Shown one piece after another: positions 1 through 11,862 of a stretch of 32,130 nt of DNA; positions within the stretch are counted from its first letter, which is position 1; each line of letters opens with the position of its first letter. This DNA is from Candolleomyces eurysporus (Eukaryota; Basidiomycota; Agaricomycetes; Agaricales; Psathyrellaceae): contig JANBPK010000049.1 in the NCBI GenBank assembly GCA_027579435.1, positions 1 through 32,130 on the forward strand. The letters run 5' to 3'. Position numbers and translations under genes: made by a program. The notes beneath the pieces are model-generated. The model did no database searches. It worked only from the letters and a program-made list of their open reading frames with translations, and was not told where the DNA came from.

Positions 1-69
1 GGGGGAGGATGGTGGGGTCCACCGGGGAAAGTGATTGCGCGCCATCCGCTGAACTCCTTATCGCCTCCG

Positions 70-583
70 CTAGTCCCCGATGAAGGGCATAATGTGAACC
101 ATCCCTCCATGCATCTCTTTCGCACCCGGTCCACCGATTCCATGGACAAAGGTAGCATGATCGAGGTCGGTTTCGATAAGGGGTAACCCAAATGTCTTCC
201 TGAAAGCGTTGGATATCTCGATGGCCTTCTGCCTGAAAACACCAGGCTTAGTGAACGCTCCACCGCAGTGCGGCTTCCTGTGCGGCGTCGGGTGGTGCGG
301 CGGGGGGAGGGAAGGGCAGACGACCGTCCGGCGCTCGTCCAGGGGGCGGTCCCTCCATCATCTGCGCAACGTTGGCATTACTGACGGCGTGCCCGAACCT
401 TACATTGGCGAACGGGTTGGGCTCAGCAACGGCGTTGACGTTGGAGACGACGATGACCCTCAGAGGGCTGGCCGAAGCTGACAGACAGGCAAATTTGGTT
501 GGCTGACAGTCCCTGAAAGCGCAAGGAGGTGACTCACTGAGCGTAGCGCCTACTGCAAGAGCAGCAAAAGCACTGAATTTCAT
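70..583 (-). CDS. Small secreted Pro/His-rich protein (frame broken by a likely base error)
   Basis: The start at 583 opens with a hydrophobic signal peptide (MKFSAFAALAVGATL). A 60-nt intron (537-478, GTGAGT...CAG, phase 1) joins it to SASPLRVIVVSN, giving a plausible mature N-terminus. The frame then stops at 248-250, but the next frame continues without a stop through PHHPTPHRKPHCGG, FRQKAIEISNAFRK and GLPLIETD to a stop at 70-72. Dropping one base from the six-base run at 302-307 joins the two parts into 150 residues, with 453 coding bases divisible by three. From memory the pattern (PLRV..., FGHA, HCGG, QKAIE-SNAF, LPLIE) matches short secreted proteins common in Agaricomycetes with no known function. 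The extracellular location follows from the signal peptide. A genuine pseudogene is the alternative, but similar one-base errors elsewhere in the window make an artefact more likely. Confidence 0.6.
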
Positions 584-1300
584 GGGTTTACTTGGGTTTT
601 ATTGCTTGATAGAGGATCCGGTAGGGATAAACGAGTGAATAGGACCTCACTGCGTCAGTCGTCACGGATACTAGACTCGGGGAACGATGAAGAAGGTAAT
701 ACTCACNAAAAAAGCTGTATGGCTGATTATATGGTTGTGGTGGAAGGGTATGGAGAGGCTGCGCACAGCACCGGTTCCACCTTAGGTACCGCGCTGAGTC
801 AGCCATCATTTGTCAGAGTCATCTTGGCGGCGGTGTCGTGTCCGTTGGAGGCCTAATTAGGATCCACTGAGCGCGGAGTGGAAGGGAAGGCAGAGCAGAG
901 CCCACCTTGGTCTTTGGGGCACATATCTGACCTCCAACGACTGGGCACATATCTAACACCTCCAGCGATTGCCATTTCGCCAGCTCGAGGTCATCCAGGC
1001 TACTCCTGAGTGTAGATCCCGCCGCTTGTGGTGTCGGGATGCCCTGACCGTCGGTCCAAACTCACCGTCCCGCTCGCATGGGATCGTCTTTAATGATCAT
1101 CCAGCAATCTTTTAATATCAAACCACGGATTCCGCATCCGAAATCATGAACAGAGCTATGGTGCTAAGATACAAGACTTATGTATGTATGTTTAATGCTG
1201 ATGAAGTCTAAGAGAAAGAGAAAGAGGAGAAAGAGTAGTACGTGGACGTAATGGTCGTACGGCGTCATCGAGACACTCGTCATCTGGATCCATCCATCCT
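584..1300. other. Intergenic, no gene seen
   Basis: This stretch lies between the 5' end of the secreted-protein gene and the 3' end of Hsp110, so it should hold the promoter of the first and the terminator of the second. A weak TATA-like AATAAAA lies on the minus strand near 594-604. Short open frames on both strands show no family signature, and one is interrupted by the 'n' at 707. No repeat or RNA gene was recognised. Confidence 0.5.
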
Positions 1301-3920
1301 CTAATCAACATCCATCTCCGAANGGCTCCTTCGCCGACTCCTTGGGCGGCGGGGGCGTCCGCGTCTGCTCCTCCGGCTTCGGCGTCTGCGCTCCAGATCC
1401 CGGGGCGACAGGCGGCTTGGGCTTGGGCTTGGTAAGAATCGGAATCGCGAAGTAAATAACCTCATCCCTCTTCTTCCCAATCTCCGCACTCGTCAAAACA
1501 GGATCCACATTCTTTGGCCTCTCGCTCTGCCTCACGATCTGATCCTCCAACCACTTCTGCACAGTCGCCACCTTCTCGATGACAGCCTGCTTGTCCTTCT
1601 CCTCGATATGCGCATACTTCTCGTCTCCCGAGGTTGCTTGGGACATGTAGGTGTTCAGCGTCTCGCGCAAGCTCGCGACAGCCTTGGACCGTTCTTCATT
1701 TTCCTTGTATCGGAAAGTGATGGGGTCGCCGATGGCTTTGAGGATATCAAGACGAGCGACGTAGGCCGACTTGTGCGCGTCTTCGCCTTCATCGGAGTAT
1801 AGCCAGTCCTCGGCTTCTTGAAGAGCGACAAGGAGCTTTTGTTTCTCCTCGGGCTGGACGTAGGAGGCGTAGCGATCTTCGACCTTGCCACGCATATCGT
1901 AGACGTACTCCTCGACAGCGTTCTTGCGTTCCTGTTGAGAAAAGTCAGTATCCGACGTAAACAGAGATATATGGAAAACAAAAACCCACCTCAGTATCGA
2001 ACACGAGCTTATCGCTCTCATGCATCTCCAGCTCCTTCTCTTTGTACGACTCAACGGCCTCCTTCGGCAACGACGAATTCGTGGCAACAAACGGAATTTC
2101 CTTCTTCCTCACCACCTTCTTCTTCTTCGGCGGAGCAGGCGCAGGCGCAGCGTCCCCTTCCGCTGCCGGTGCAGCACCATCAACGTCCATGGGTTGAGGC
2201 GCCGGCTCCTCCTTCTCCTCCACCTCCTCCACATACGTACTCTCAAACGACATGATCCCGTGCAAGTTCAACCTCGTGCGGACTTTAACGCAGGTCGAGT
2301 CGCCCGTAGGGTTTGGGGGAACCTGCTTCGCCGTAAAGTTGGAAATCCACGGATTAATCCCTCCAGGCAGCTTGTCCGGCTCCGCATACTCGGCAGTAAT
2401 GCTAAACGGCTCTTTGCGGTAGAAGGAAAGGACCTTGGTCGAAGGCAGCCCATTGCCAGTAGGGAACACGAGCAGCTCGGTGTCGTCGTCGGGATCCGTG
2501 GGGCTGGCGTCCCAGTGGACCTTGATAGGATAGTGGTTGATATCGTGGATGTGGAATTCACGGACACGGAAGACGGGGGAGAGCATCGCGCAGGCAAAGG
2601 TCGTTCCTCGCGCAACGGCTTCGTCCTGGTTAAGCGTAGTCGAAAGCGGCTTGCCGCTAAACGCCTCCTGGATCTTCTGCTTGATAGCTGGGATACGGGT
2701 ACTCCCACCTACGAGCTCGACGCTGTGGATTTGGTCGAGGGTGAGCCCAGAGTCGGCGATAGCCTTCTGGATGGGGGCGGTGATACCTTCGAGTTGGGGC
2801 TTGATAAGCTCCTCGAGCTCTTCACGGCTCAGCTTCGAGTTGGCGTCGATGTCGTTCATGATGGATTCAACGTTGATCACGGACTCGCTGTTGGCGGACA
2901 AGACTTTCTTGAGCTTCTCGCAGCCGGCGGTAAGACGGAAGACGGCCTTGGGATTCGACATGACGTCAATCTTGTACTTGCCCTTGAACTCGTTGGCAAA
3001 GTGCTGGACGAGGGCGTAGTCGACGTCGCGTCCTCCGAGGTTTTGGTCATAGGCAGTGCTGAGGACGGTCAGCTGGCCCTTGGAGAAGGCGACGACAGAG
3101 ACGGAGAGGGTGGCATGGCCGACGTCGACAAAAGCGACATGTCGTGGGGATTCGGGGTCCGGGAGATCGGTCTTGGTGATTCCATATCCGAGAGCGGTAG
3201 CGGTGGTGTCGTTGATGAGACGAAGGACGTTGAGGTTGGCGATGGCAGCAGCGTCGAGGAGAGCCCGCCTCTGGATATCGGTGTACCATCCGGGGACGGC
3301 GATCACGACATCGCTGACACCGACTTTGAGCTCCTTGGAGGCGATATCGCGCAGCTTGCCAAAGTACATGCCGACGAGCTGGGTGTAGGAGAAGGTATGT
3401 CTTTCTCCGACGTAGTTGACCTGTTCATCGCCGCCGCCGCCGTCGTGAGCGCCTAAGCAACAGCAAAAGCTGTAGGAGGCCACGTACCTCGGTTCCGACG
3501 GTGCCATTGACGTCGACCAATTTTGCGTTGATAAACTTCTTCTCGTAGTTTTGGATCTGGGGGTCGTTGAGGGTGCGGCCGATGCATCGCTGGAGAGATC
3601 CAATGGTGTTTTTGAAATTTGACGTCTCCTGCGTCTTCGCGGCCTCACCGATCGCGCGTACTTTTGGACCAAAGCCAATCAGCGATCTGCAGAAGGAGGG
3701 TCAGCTCGTCGTCCGCGCCGTCGTCGGGGGCCATCACGTACGGTGTCTGTCGATTCGAGACCTCATTGGTGATAATATCGATACCACGGTGTCTGGCGAC
3801 ACCAATCTAATCAGAACGGGGCAGCGGGGAGCTCGTATGAGCATCAGCGCTGGCGGGGACGAGGCAATGGAGACTCACCTTGCTGTGGAGCGTGCCAAAA
3901 TCAATACCGACAACAGCCAT
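1301..3920 (-). CDS. SSE1: Hsp110/Sse1-type chaperone (Hsp70 nucleotide-exchange factor)
   Basis: Five exons: 3920-3879, 3806-3742, 3686-3488, 3420-1990 and 1931-1301. Together they give 788 residues, the normal size for fungal Sse1/Hsp110. The N-terminal actin-like ATPase begins MAVVGIDFGTLHSK. It continues with RGIDIITNEVSNRQTPS, the NDTTATALGYG loop, VDVGH, GGRDVDYAL, SREELEEL and VGGSTRIP. A beta domain follows, then an acidic/Ala-Pro linker, a helical C-terminal domain (EEYVYDMRGKVEDRY) and a PKP-rich tail. Family knowledge: a cytosolic protein that holds unfolded clients and releases ADP from Hsp70. The 'n' at 1323 shifts the frame to a false end (FGDGC). Without it the tail reads EPSEMDVD and stops at 1301-1303, the acidic terminus usual for the family. 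All four introns are GT-AG and 53-77 nt except the 72-nt first one, and phases are consistent. Confidence 0.95.
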
Positions 3921-3978
3921 GGCGACAGAGGGATGCGTGCAAGGGGCGTGAAGGGGGGGGATGCAAAAATCTAAAACG

Positions 3979-3990
3979 TTCCCGAAATTC
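3979..3990. promoter_or_regulatory. Heat-shock-element-like TTCccGAAaTTC
   Basis: Sixty to seventy bases upstream of the Hsp110 start lies TTC-cc-GAA-a-TTC. The first two units have the correct two-base spacing for an Hsf1 site. The third is one base too close, so this is a partial heat-shock element. The position fits a heat-induced chaperone gene. Binding is inferred. Confidence 0.45.
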
Positions 3991-4352
3991 CTTTTTTTCT
4001 GCCCTTTATGAAATCAGCTGTGGCTGGGCAACATTTCCTTTTTCGGTTATTCTACAGCCTTCCACAACCTTCCCTCTGCCAAGCCCAAGCCCTCTTGGAC
4101 GCTGCGTTCGAGACCCCCTTCACGCAACATTTTTGTGGGGCTCCGATGGTGCCATTGCGCCCGGATCAAGACGACTGGAAATTTGATGACAGTTGCGCTG
4201 AGCGAGCGGAAGCTACCCAGAATCCAGTCGGCCACCGTAACGAGCGAATTCAATGACTGTTGCCTCAGGAAATATGAATCCATCTATTGAGAGAAGACTC
4301 ATACCAGTGGAAGAATATCACTGCTCCGAATCATGCGAAAAAGAGAATCCAT

Positions 4353-4889
4353 CTAACTGCTAGGTCGCCTTCTGGCGCAGCAAACTATAGTCAACGTAAC
4401 GTGTATCGACGTACTGAATAGCCGATTCTCAATCACCGATAGGCGTATTTGCTTTGGGCATATCCGGGGCTGTCTTCGGCAGATGAAGAACTGAGATCCT
4501 CCTATGTAACGAAGGACTATGAGATGTAACGACATACATATCGTCCTTGTGACCATCCCAACATTTTCAAGGCCGAGACCCTCCATGAGCAACACCGTAA
4601 GTGTTGGCGAGTCTCCGAGCTCCGTATCCGTAAGGCACCTCCACCGTAGAATGGTATTAGCTCCTATGGCGATCGTATGCACGTGTTTTATCGTTTTATC
4701 TTCAAAATAGTACCCCGAGAACCATAAAATACTTGCACCCCAGCTTGAGCGATTCAAACCGTTCTTTGAGCTGTTCCTAGGAATTCTGTCTGGGGGTACA
4801 GCGATTGAGAGTCGATCATCATCACCAAACTGTTGAGTAGATTGAAGCTCAAATGTAAAGTGGAGTACCTCAAAGCGCCGGAGATTCAT
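4353..4889 (-). other. Unassigned 178-codon open frame
   Basis: This frame runs from an ATG at 4889 (MNLRRFEVLHFTFEL) to a stop at 4353. It has no recognisable domain or signal peptide and no obvious splice continuation. It is longer than expected by chance for this base composition, so it could be an exon of an unknown gene or a relic of one. There is no similarity by eye to the other proteins in the window. Confidence 0.2.
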
Positions 4890-5540
4890 CACTCCTGTGA
4901 GGTTGACCCGTCGAATCACTCAGGACCAAGCTTCCTGGACTAGAGAACGGGCATACATCGGTTGAGCCACCTTTAGGCAGAGTTGTGGTAACTTCTCGAG
5001 CTCGACTTCTCGCGATGAAGCATTATTGCGCGCAGAGATCATTAAATTCAATTTCAGCGACCCACGCCCAAGTATGGGTTTTATTTTTTTTGAGCCCTTC
5101 CCCTGTCCATGTCGCGTGGAAGATTGGTAGGCAACAAGTCTGGCTTCCAGTTCGAGCCACGAGTTTTCGAGAGGGCGCGGAGAGAGGCTTCATTAGAAGT
5201 AAGCACGTTGACAATCTTTGGGAGTCTTACCATTTGCGAGACTGCGAGGGTGNTTTTTTTGAGTCGTCTATCGAGGAAGATGCAACTTGAGGCACTCAGG
5301 CCCTGACACTGCCACATCAATGATCCCAAGTGCCACAAGCTGAAGCAACCGCTGCGGTTTAGGGGTTAGTCTACCCCAGTGTTGAACGTAAACACTCTTT
5401 TGTATCCCCAGTAGATCATGGCGAAGGTCTCTCTTTTCTCCGTCGCTCTTGGAGACCTAGCCTTCTCGAAATTGTCTTCAACGGCCAGCCGTAATTGACT
5501 ACGTGCAAGTCAGTCCTCAGCAAAAAGATTCGGAAACCAT

Positions 5541-5975
5541 CCCTCAGAATGGGTCGCTAGGGCTGCGTTTACTCCTGGGAGATACTCTCCGTGCATGCAT
5601 GATCTGGTCTCATCGCGGAATTCGACCTCAAGATACTTCCGCTGTGTGCTCAAAGGTAGCTCAGCACACCTACGCCCGCTCTCTACGCTCTAGCCTGCGA
5701 CGCCTAGTCCTGTGAGCGTTTCGATGCGGCAAACCTTACAGGAGGTCGTCGCTCCACGCTGTTGTATTCCGCTCTACACTTACGACTGAGAATGGGGCTC
5801 GGCTCTCAATTACTGTGGCCCGAGATAGAGATTCTGAGGAGGGCTGAGAGATCTGCTTGGACGGCTCGGAGAAGGAAATATGTGCTTCACGACGCTGTCA
5901 CAGGAGGAGGGCCTCAACGGGAATCGTGGGATCCCGTTTTACTGTACGATGAAGATCGAGGGCCATGCCGCCGAC
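5541..5975 (+). repeat. Diverged repeat, copy A (partner at 10138-10530)
   Basis: This segment aligns along its whole length with 10138-10530. Shared blocks include GGAGATACTCT, ATCTGGTC, CTCCGCTGTGTG, ATAGAGATT and GTGCTTCAC. The best-conserved reading is (R)KYVLH-(D/N)AVTG-(G/S)GPQ on the plus strand. Identity looks like about 70%, with small indels. Neither copy holds a long open frame, so both look like remnants of one former gene or element of unknown identity. Confidence 0.6.
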
Positions 5976-7064
5976 AAACAAAAGAGTTATTGACCGTCTG
6001 AATAAAGATGCTTTACGAAACACAGAGAGTTTCTAGCCGTTAAAGTTCTACTCGTGGAGCATATTCATAGAGAAGGGTAGCACCTCACCTGGCACAATTA
6101 CATGAATATGAAGATGATCATTGACAAGTATGTTTCGTTTCAATTGTCAAGGTCACGGCTCATCTGGTTTATCCCATCGTTCCTCGAATAGAGAGGACGT
6201 TGATGCGAACCTTCAACATATAGGCTGCCCATCTTTCAACGAGATTCAAGGTGAGTAAAATTCCTCCATCTCGCCTGACGGCGTATGTATATGCCCGAAC
6301 ATAAATTTAGCACGGGTCGTTACATACGTGTCAGACAACTATTCGCAGTCTTCAACTGCTTGGTAGGCAACGGCAGTATGGCGACTCCACACTCAATAGA
6401 ACAGCATTTTGGAATCGTTCAAGCCTTCATTATTCCGGAAGGTTTTGTGGCCGCATTTACAATTTTCACGACAACGCTGGACTCCGATGCCATTCAACCA
6501 GCCCTGACAACTCTCGTTAGTGCTTGTAATACTCCAAGCCAGTTAGTGCCTGACTTGGCCCCCGGCATAAGAGCACATCGGTAAAGCTCATCAGAAGCAG
6601 ATGGCTGGCGGTCATTCAAGCTTTCAGCGCCCTGGGCGTCAGGGGCCTTTTGCTACCCGACTCCACCATCCTCAATCTTCCTACTATCCCGTGTCGTGCT
6701 TGGGTTTGATGGTCTTTAATGAATCTTCGTAACATACTTATCAACACGATACTCAACCTTTTCCGAAAACAACTGTCTACTTGAATTATCTGTATAGTGG
6801 GTTGAGCGGCGTTTCGAGACCTTGATTGGTCAACTTATGCGAGATCAGTCGAACCAAGATCAAACTGTCAATGAATCATCTGGGCGCTAATGTAAGTTTA
6901 CTAGCATCAATAATTAGAAACAGCAAACCACTTCGTACATAACGAAACACGGAGCTTTATCCCTCCGGAAAGGCAGACTGTGGGAGCTGCTGCACGGACA
7001 ACTGACAGCATTCACGATCGTAAAGTCCTTTTAACCTGAGTTCGACTCGGATGGATGGTCATCA

Positions 7065-7110
7065 ACCCCCCACTCTCCCACTCCAACTCCCACTCCCCTT
7101 TAATCTACTT
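7065..7110 (+). promoter_or_regulatory. CT-rich tract upstream of the DUF2235 gene
   Basis: A run made almost entirely of C and T (CACTCTCCCACTCC and similar) ends about 15 nt before the ATG at 7125. Pyrimidine tracts just upstream of the start are common in filamentous fungal promoters and often precede the transcription start. No TATA box was found nearby. Confidence 0.35.
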
Positions 7111-7124
7111 CGTTAATTCGGACA

Positions 7125-9772
7125 ATGGCTACGGACATCCATGGGGATATTTGCCTGTGCCGTAGCGATGAAGGGCGAAATCTTGTTGTCTGCATTGACG
7201 GGACAAGCAATCAGTTCGGACAGCAGGTGTGTTCCCCTCCATCTTTATGCTCTTGCCTCCAGCTGAAGCGTCTGGAATGCTATGCAGAACACTAATGTGA
7301 TTAAACTGTACAACCGGATCGCGAAAGGGAAAAAACAGCGCACGTACTACAACAGTGGTGTCGGGACTTTTGCGGATTCGTCTTGGCTTTCAGTCACGTC
7401 CTGGGCACGTACCGTAGACAACAAGATTGATCAGGCAGTGGCCAAGTACGCTTCTATTGTGGTTCTGACAAGATCCGTATACTTACTGACCACTTGACAA
7501 CTATTGCAGGAACTTTGATCAAATAATCCTAGGCGCTTATCGGTGGCTGTCGGAGTTGTACAAGGGACCGAAGGATAAGATCTATATCTTCGGTTAGTGC
7601 TTTGCTTGTATGACTGTTTGGCGTCGTTACTCATCTCCAGAGAAGGATTCTCCCGTGGGGCATATCAAGCTCGATGCTTAGCTGGAATGATAGACAGGGT
7701 ATGGATTATTTTCTACGATATTGCGTTCCGAGTTGGTTAAACATCTTGATCGTAGGTCGGGCTGCTTCACCGAGGAAACGAAGAGCAGATCCCCTTGTGA
7801 GTCTTGGTACCTCCACAAATTTAGGATTGCCTAATTCGCTACTATCTAGTGCATACAAACTATATAGTGGCACAGATGACCGGCTCGCGAAAAACTTTAA
7901 AGAAACCTTCTCCAAAGACGTCGGGAAGATTCATTTTGTTGGTGTATGGTGAGTGCCTTGTCACAGAATGCTTAAAAACACACCATGAGACTCATTCACA
8001 GGGACACTGTATCGTCTGTGGGAGTCGTTCGTGACAAGACCCTTCCGTTGTCCGACAACAACAATCACATCTGCTTCTTCCGTCATGCCCTGGCATTGGA
8101 TGAACAACGTGTCAAGTTTCTCCCTGAGTACATCAGGGCGAATAAATCGGCCCCTGAAGACACATTGGAAATACCCGAGTACGACCGACCCCCTCGCGCT
8201 AAAGAGGTTTGGTTCCCTGGTCGTCATTCAGACGTGTATGTCGCTTGTTTCAATCTGTTTGATGGAGAGTTGCTGACATCAGATAGTGGAGGGGGTAACG
8301 CTGACCATGAAAACTTCAACATTGGAAGGATTGCCCTTCACTGGATGGCGTATGAAGCTGTCTGCTGTGGCCTTGAGCTAGATCCTGTGGATTTGGACTT
8401 TGATCGACCTGAAGATTTCTTCGGTACAATTCCACACTCAGTTGCGTGGAAGTGGCTTCCTTTGGAAGGTTTATTCTGCACCCGTTTGAACTACGACCCA
8501 ACGGCTGAACATAAAGAAATCACTAGACGGTAACTGGCTTGTTCTTGTTGTGACTGGAAGTTGAATTCAATTGATTATTTTAACAGGCCCCACTTTTCGG
8601 GTGGTCGAATTCCAGTACCCGGACAAAAACTGTCCTTCGCTATTTTCCAGAGAACCTTGGAAGGAGAAATGCGGCCATACACCTCGCGGGCTAATTTCTC
8701 AAAGCTATCGACACTGTTTAAAGATTGGGAAGACATTGTGAGGAAGGCTAACGGGTTCAAGGATAGCTCCCGGTTGTTGGAGGAATGGAAGGATTATATT
8801 GAGCCCGACCCCCTTTGCCACTTTGGTATCAGCATGAAGCTTGGACCGAAGGTTTGGGAATCCCTGCCATCCCTCGAGCGCCGCATAGCCATTTATGAAG
8901 CTAGAGTGTGCTACTCTTCTCATCGTGCGTATCCTGGATGTTCGCCGAGTTGCGTGGTAACATGTCTGACCCTGTTCCCAGTCGTTCGATGGCAGCTCTG
9001 CGATCCAGCGCATGTTGATCTCAGTCTCAGCGGACAAAAGTTCGAAACCCAGAAGGTCTTCCTCGAGCCCATTATCGCTTGCTATAATGACTCCTTGAGC
9101 CGCTCTGTCGTAGAACAGGGTGAGCACATTGATATCCTTCTCTTTCCACTTGTAGTTTATGACATTTGTAACAGATGTTACAGAGCTGGTGGCTCAAGCG
9201 AGGCTCGTCGGCGTGGCTTGGGAGGCGGACGATTTGATTCCTACCCCACCCAGGGTTATAGCAAATTTCCCTTCAAGCGAGTGTGCATGGCTTATTCGAG
9301 TTATTCAAGACATAACGCTCTCTGAGGATATTCGTGTCTTGGCAGCTAGAATTTTCTCATGCACCTTTGCAACAGATCTTGGTAGGTCGCCTTCGTCCAG
9401 TCCAGTCCTGGATACAAACGCTAAATTCCCTGCACAGGGCGCGCTTTGATGTACTTGGTCAGGTCTCCGAAATTTTTGGTTCACCTAGGTGCCATGCACA
9501 AGCACAAACAAAGGTGGATTCGGGATCGGGCATTAAACTTGGTGTTGTCCCTCCTCGATCGTGGTAAGCCCTCAATATTTCGAGTTCCTTACGCAGGATT
9601 GACGTGTTCGTCAGTACCAGATTCTAGTCTCATCCGGGAGACTCAGTCAGAAAGGCAGTCAGGCGATGGTCCAAATGATCTGAAGGCCTGGGCTGTCGTC
9701 ATAGCCAAAGAGTTTGCAGGAAAGAGCGATGTGCAGGATATGGATAAGCAGGCAGCTCAAGTCGTTGCTTAG
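7125..9772 (+). CDS. DUF2235 alpha/beta-hydrolase (T6SS Tle1-like fold) with helical C-terminal extension
   Basis: Thirteen exons: 7125-7226, 7288-7445, 7510-7592, 7646-7698, 7756-7796, 7850-7948, 8002-8235, 8287-8529, 8587-8924, 8982-9119, 9175-9381, 9438-9563 and 9597-9772. They give 665 residues with consistent phases. The hydrolase domain (about 20-330) shows VVCIDGTSN at the start, the nucleophile elbow GFSRGAYQAR (Ser117), GVWDTVSSVG (about 177-186), FFRHALALDE, WFPGRHSDVGGG and RRPHFSGGR. These are hallmarks of DUF2235, a serine-hydrolase fold shared with bacterial Tle1 phospholipases. The fungal substrate is unknown. Residues after about 400 are Leu-rich and helical, possibly ARM-like. 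There is no signal peptide, so it is probably cytosolic. The stop at 9770 is followed by more open, spliceable sequence (see findings). The similarly oriented gene downstream is unrelated by eye. Confidence 0.85.
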
Positions 9773-9943
9773 CAGATCATGTCGAGGCTCATGAGTAACG
9801 GTGAGTGCTGAATTCCACAACAGCTCGATAAAGGTTTAACGACATGCCTGTTTCTAGATTCCTCTCATGCAGTCATCTGTGACATCGACATCAAGGCCAC
9901 ATTCTCGTGTCCCAAAGCCAACTGCCTCCGTTCGGGAATATGA

Positions 9944-11862
9944 TACCGGAAGTTCCCCGTCTCTGCGTTGAGCGACTTGTGTTTTTCGCCTTGGTTATCA
10001 TTCTTTTTACACTATCACAAAGTTACCCCGCTCCTTTATAATCCTCTCTTTTTCACTGGTAATAGCCACGTTCTTTGCTGTGCTCTGTCGTCCGTAGGCT
10101 ATATCATGTTGCATTCAACCTATAATACCATACCTCGGAATCGGTTGCTCGGGTTACGTGGATTCTTTGGAGATACTCTGTGCGCAATCTGGTCCCGCCA
10201 CAGGGAGCAGAGGTAGACCTGCCTCCGCTGTGTGTCAGGATCGCTCAGGTCCGCCCTCTATTCCGTGAAACGTGGTTCTACAAGCGTTTTAACGCAGCTA
10301 ATCTCACAGGACCTGTCATTCCGCGTTGCCTGGTGTATTCTACTCTACCCTCGCGATTGAAACGGTAGCCGCCTCTTAATCACTGTGCTTTAAAATAGAG
10401 ATTTTGGGGAAAAGATAGAAGAGCTCGATAAACTCTTTGATCAACTTAGGAAAAGAAAATACGTGCTTCACAACGCCGTTACCGGAAGTGGGCCTCAATT
10501 GAGATCGAGAGACACTGTTTTACTACTATGAAGAATAATAGGAACATGGCTGCGTCGATTTCTCCCGGGATGAAGCAAGCCGGTCCTCCTCGGAAATTGG
10601 AAATGGGGTCAGAAGCAGGCGGAATCATTTGTTGTATGTCAAAAGTCGGGGTGATTAAACGAGTCATTAAACCAGATGATCTGTCAGAATACAGACGCCC
10701 GCTGCATTTCTGCCTGTCAAAGTGTGACATTGCTCGGGTATTCAGCTCCGGTGGATCGGACCCTGCTGAAAGTCGAACAATGTACATGTGAAGAAAACTA
10801 TGAATTCTGTATAATCCAGGGCGGAGTCCGGTCAGATCGCTGTCGCCACCTGAGCTCTAGTGGGCGGCTCAGACCATCAGAGCGCGCTTCAGCTAGGCCG
10901 TCACAAGGAGATCAACCGTCCTGACATCCCTGGCTTCTGCGACCATAGTCTGGAGTAGCCATAATAGTACTTAGCGTTGACAAGTAAGGACGATGGCGAT
11001 TTCTCTGAATAATAAAGACCCTTCAGGTCATGAGTCGGCTTAGCACCATGTGCCGCTCAGAACTCCGTATGACAGGGGCAGCTGCAAGCCTGAACCCGAT
11101 ATGATTACGAAAGAGAATGCTCAGGGCTGCCGATCCTTGAGCATAGCACCCAGTTGGTGGTATATGGCAAGTGCGCCAAGGTGATATGTGAGTTGAAGGT
11201 ACCAAACATGGATTAAACCGGAAACTAAACGATCGTTCTCATGAACGCACCCTGAGAAACTGCGACAGCCCAGAAAAGGTCTCAACTACTACTAATCAAG
11301 AACTGAATGACTCGTTACGTTTCCGCATTGGGAGAACACTGTTCCCCTTAGGCTTCTATCTGTGATGGTATTCGTCTCTTGACAGTTAGTGGGCTCCTCA
11401 TGAGGGACAACTTGAATGTCACAACCCTTTTTTTCCCTATTCACCGCTTTGCATCGAGCTTCGTCTTCTGGGCGTAAGATAAGGGGAGATAACTGGGACA
11501 AACATAGGAGCTTAGGTGATGTCAATTGACTTGATGAATAGGTACCTGATGACTCTTTGGATTAACCGCGGGGTGACCAGCTCAATGGAGCCTTCCCTAC
11601 CCGCCGGGGTGCATTGTACGCTAGTGGATTGTCTGAGATAGAGGATCATATCATTCATGCAAACACTCCGAGTTATTATCTAGCCCAAAGCCTTGGAAGA
11701 AGTCCTCAACATAGTTGCAATTTTCAGGTGGCTGTGAAACAACTCCCTTGATCGCGCTTATTAGGGACCGAGACGAACGACCCTTTTGAGCGACATTTCC
11801 GTTCTCAAGCATGCAGATTCTGAAATTCTGTGAAGGACAACTGTTCCGATAAGACCAAGTGG
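9944..11862. other. Gene-poor interval between the DUF2235 gene and the next gene
   Basis: It holds repeat copy B (10138-10530). The remainder has only short open frames on both strands, with no motif, signal peptide or intron-supported continuation. It should include the 3' UTR of the DUF2235 gene and the promoter of the gene at 12032. Confidence 0.5.
10138..10530 (+). repeat. Diverged repeat, copy B (partner at 5541-5975)
   Basis: Aligned with copy A along its length. Here the plus-strand reading is better preserved near the 3' end: IEELDKLFDQLRKRKYVLHN, then AVTGSGPQL, a short amphipathic helix followed by a conserved turn. An upstream reading, GLRGFFGDTLCAIWSRH, matches GLRLLLGDTLRA...IWSHR in copy A. 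Stops separate the pieces unless introns are assumed. It lies downstream of the DUF2235 gene, while copy A has no such neighbour. The identity of the ancestral gene is unknown. Confidence 0.6.

Larger units (their letters stand above)
3991..7064. other. Long gene-poor interval
   Basis: About 3 kb without a confident gene, visibly richer in A and T than the flanking housekeeping genes. It holds the minus-strand open frame 4353-4889 and the repeat copy at 5541-5975, listed separately. No transposase, reverse transcriptase, tRNA or satellite was recognised. Other open frames are under 100 codons and show no motif or splice structure that extends them. The stretch next to 3990 should contain the rest of the Hsp110 promoter. 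Confidence 0.5.

Noticed and set aside
2020..3456. 478-codon open frame on the plus strand
   Set aside because: It lies wholly antisense to the Hsp110 gene, has no domain, and is the expected mirror of a GC-rich coding exon.
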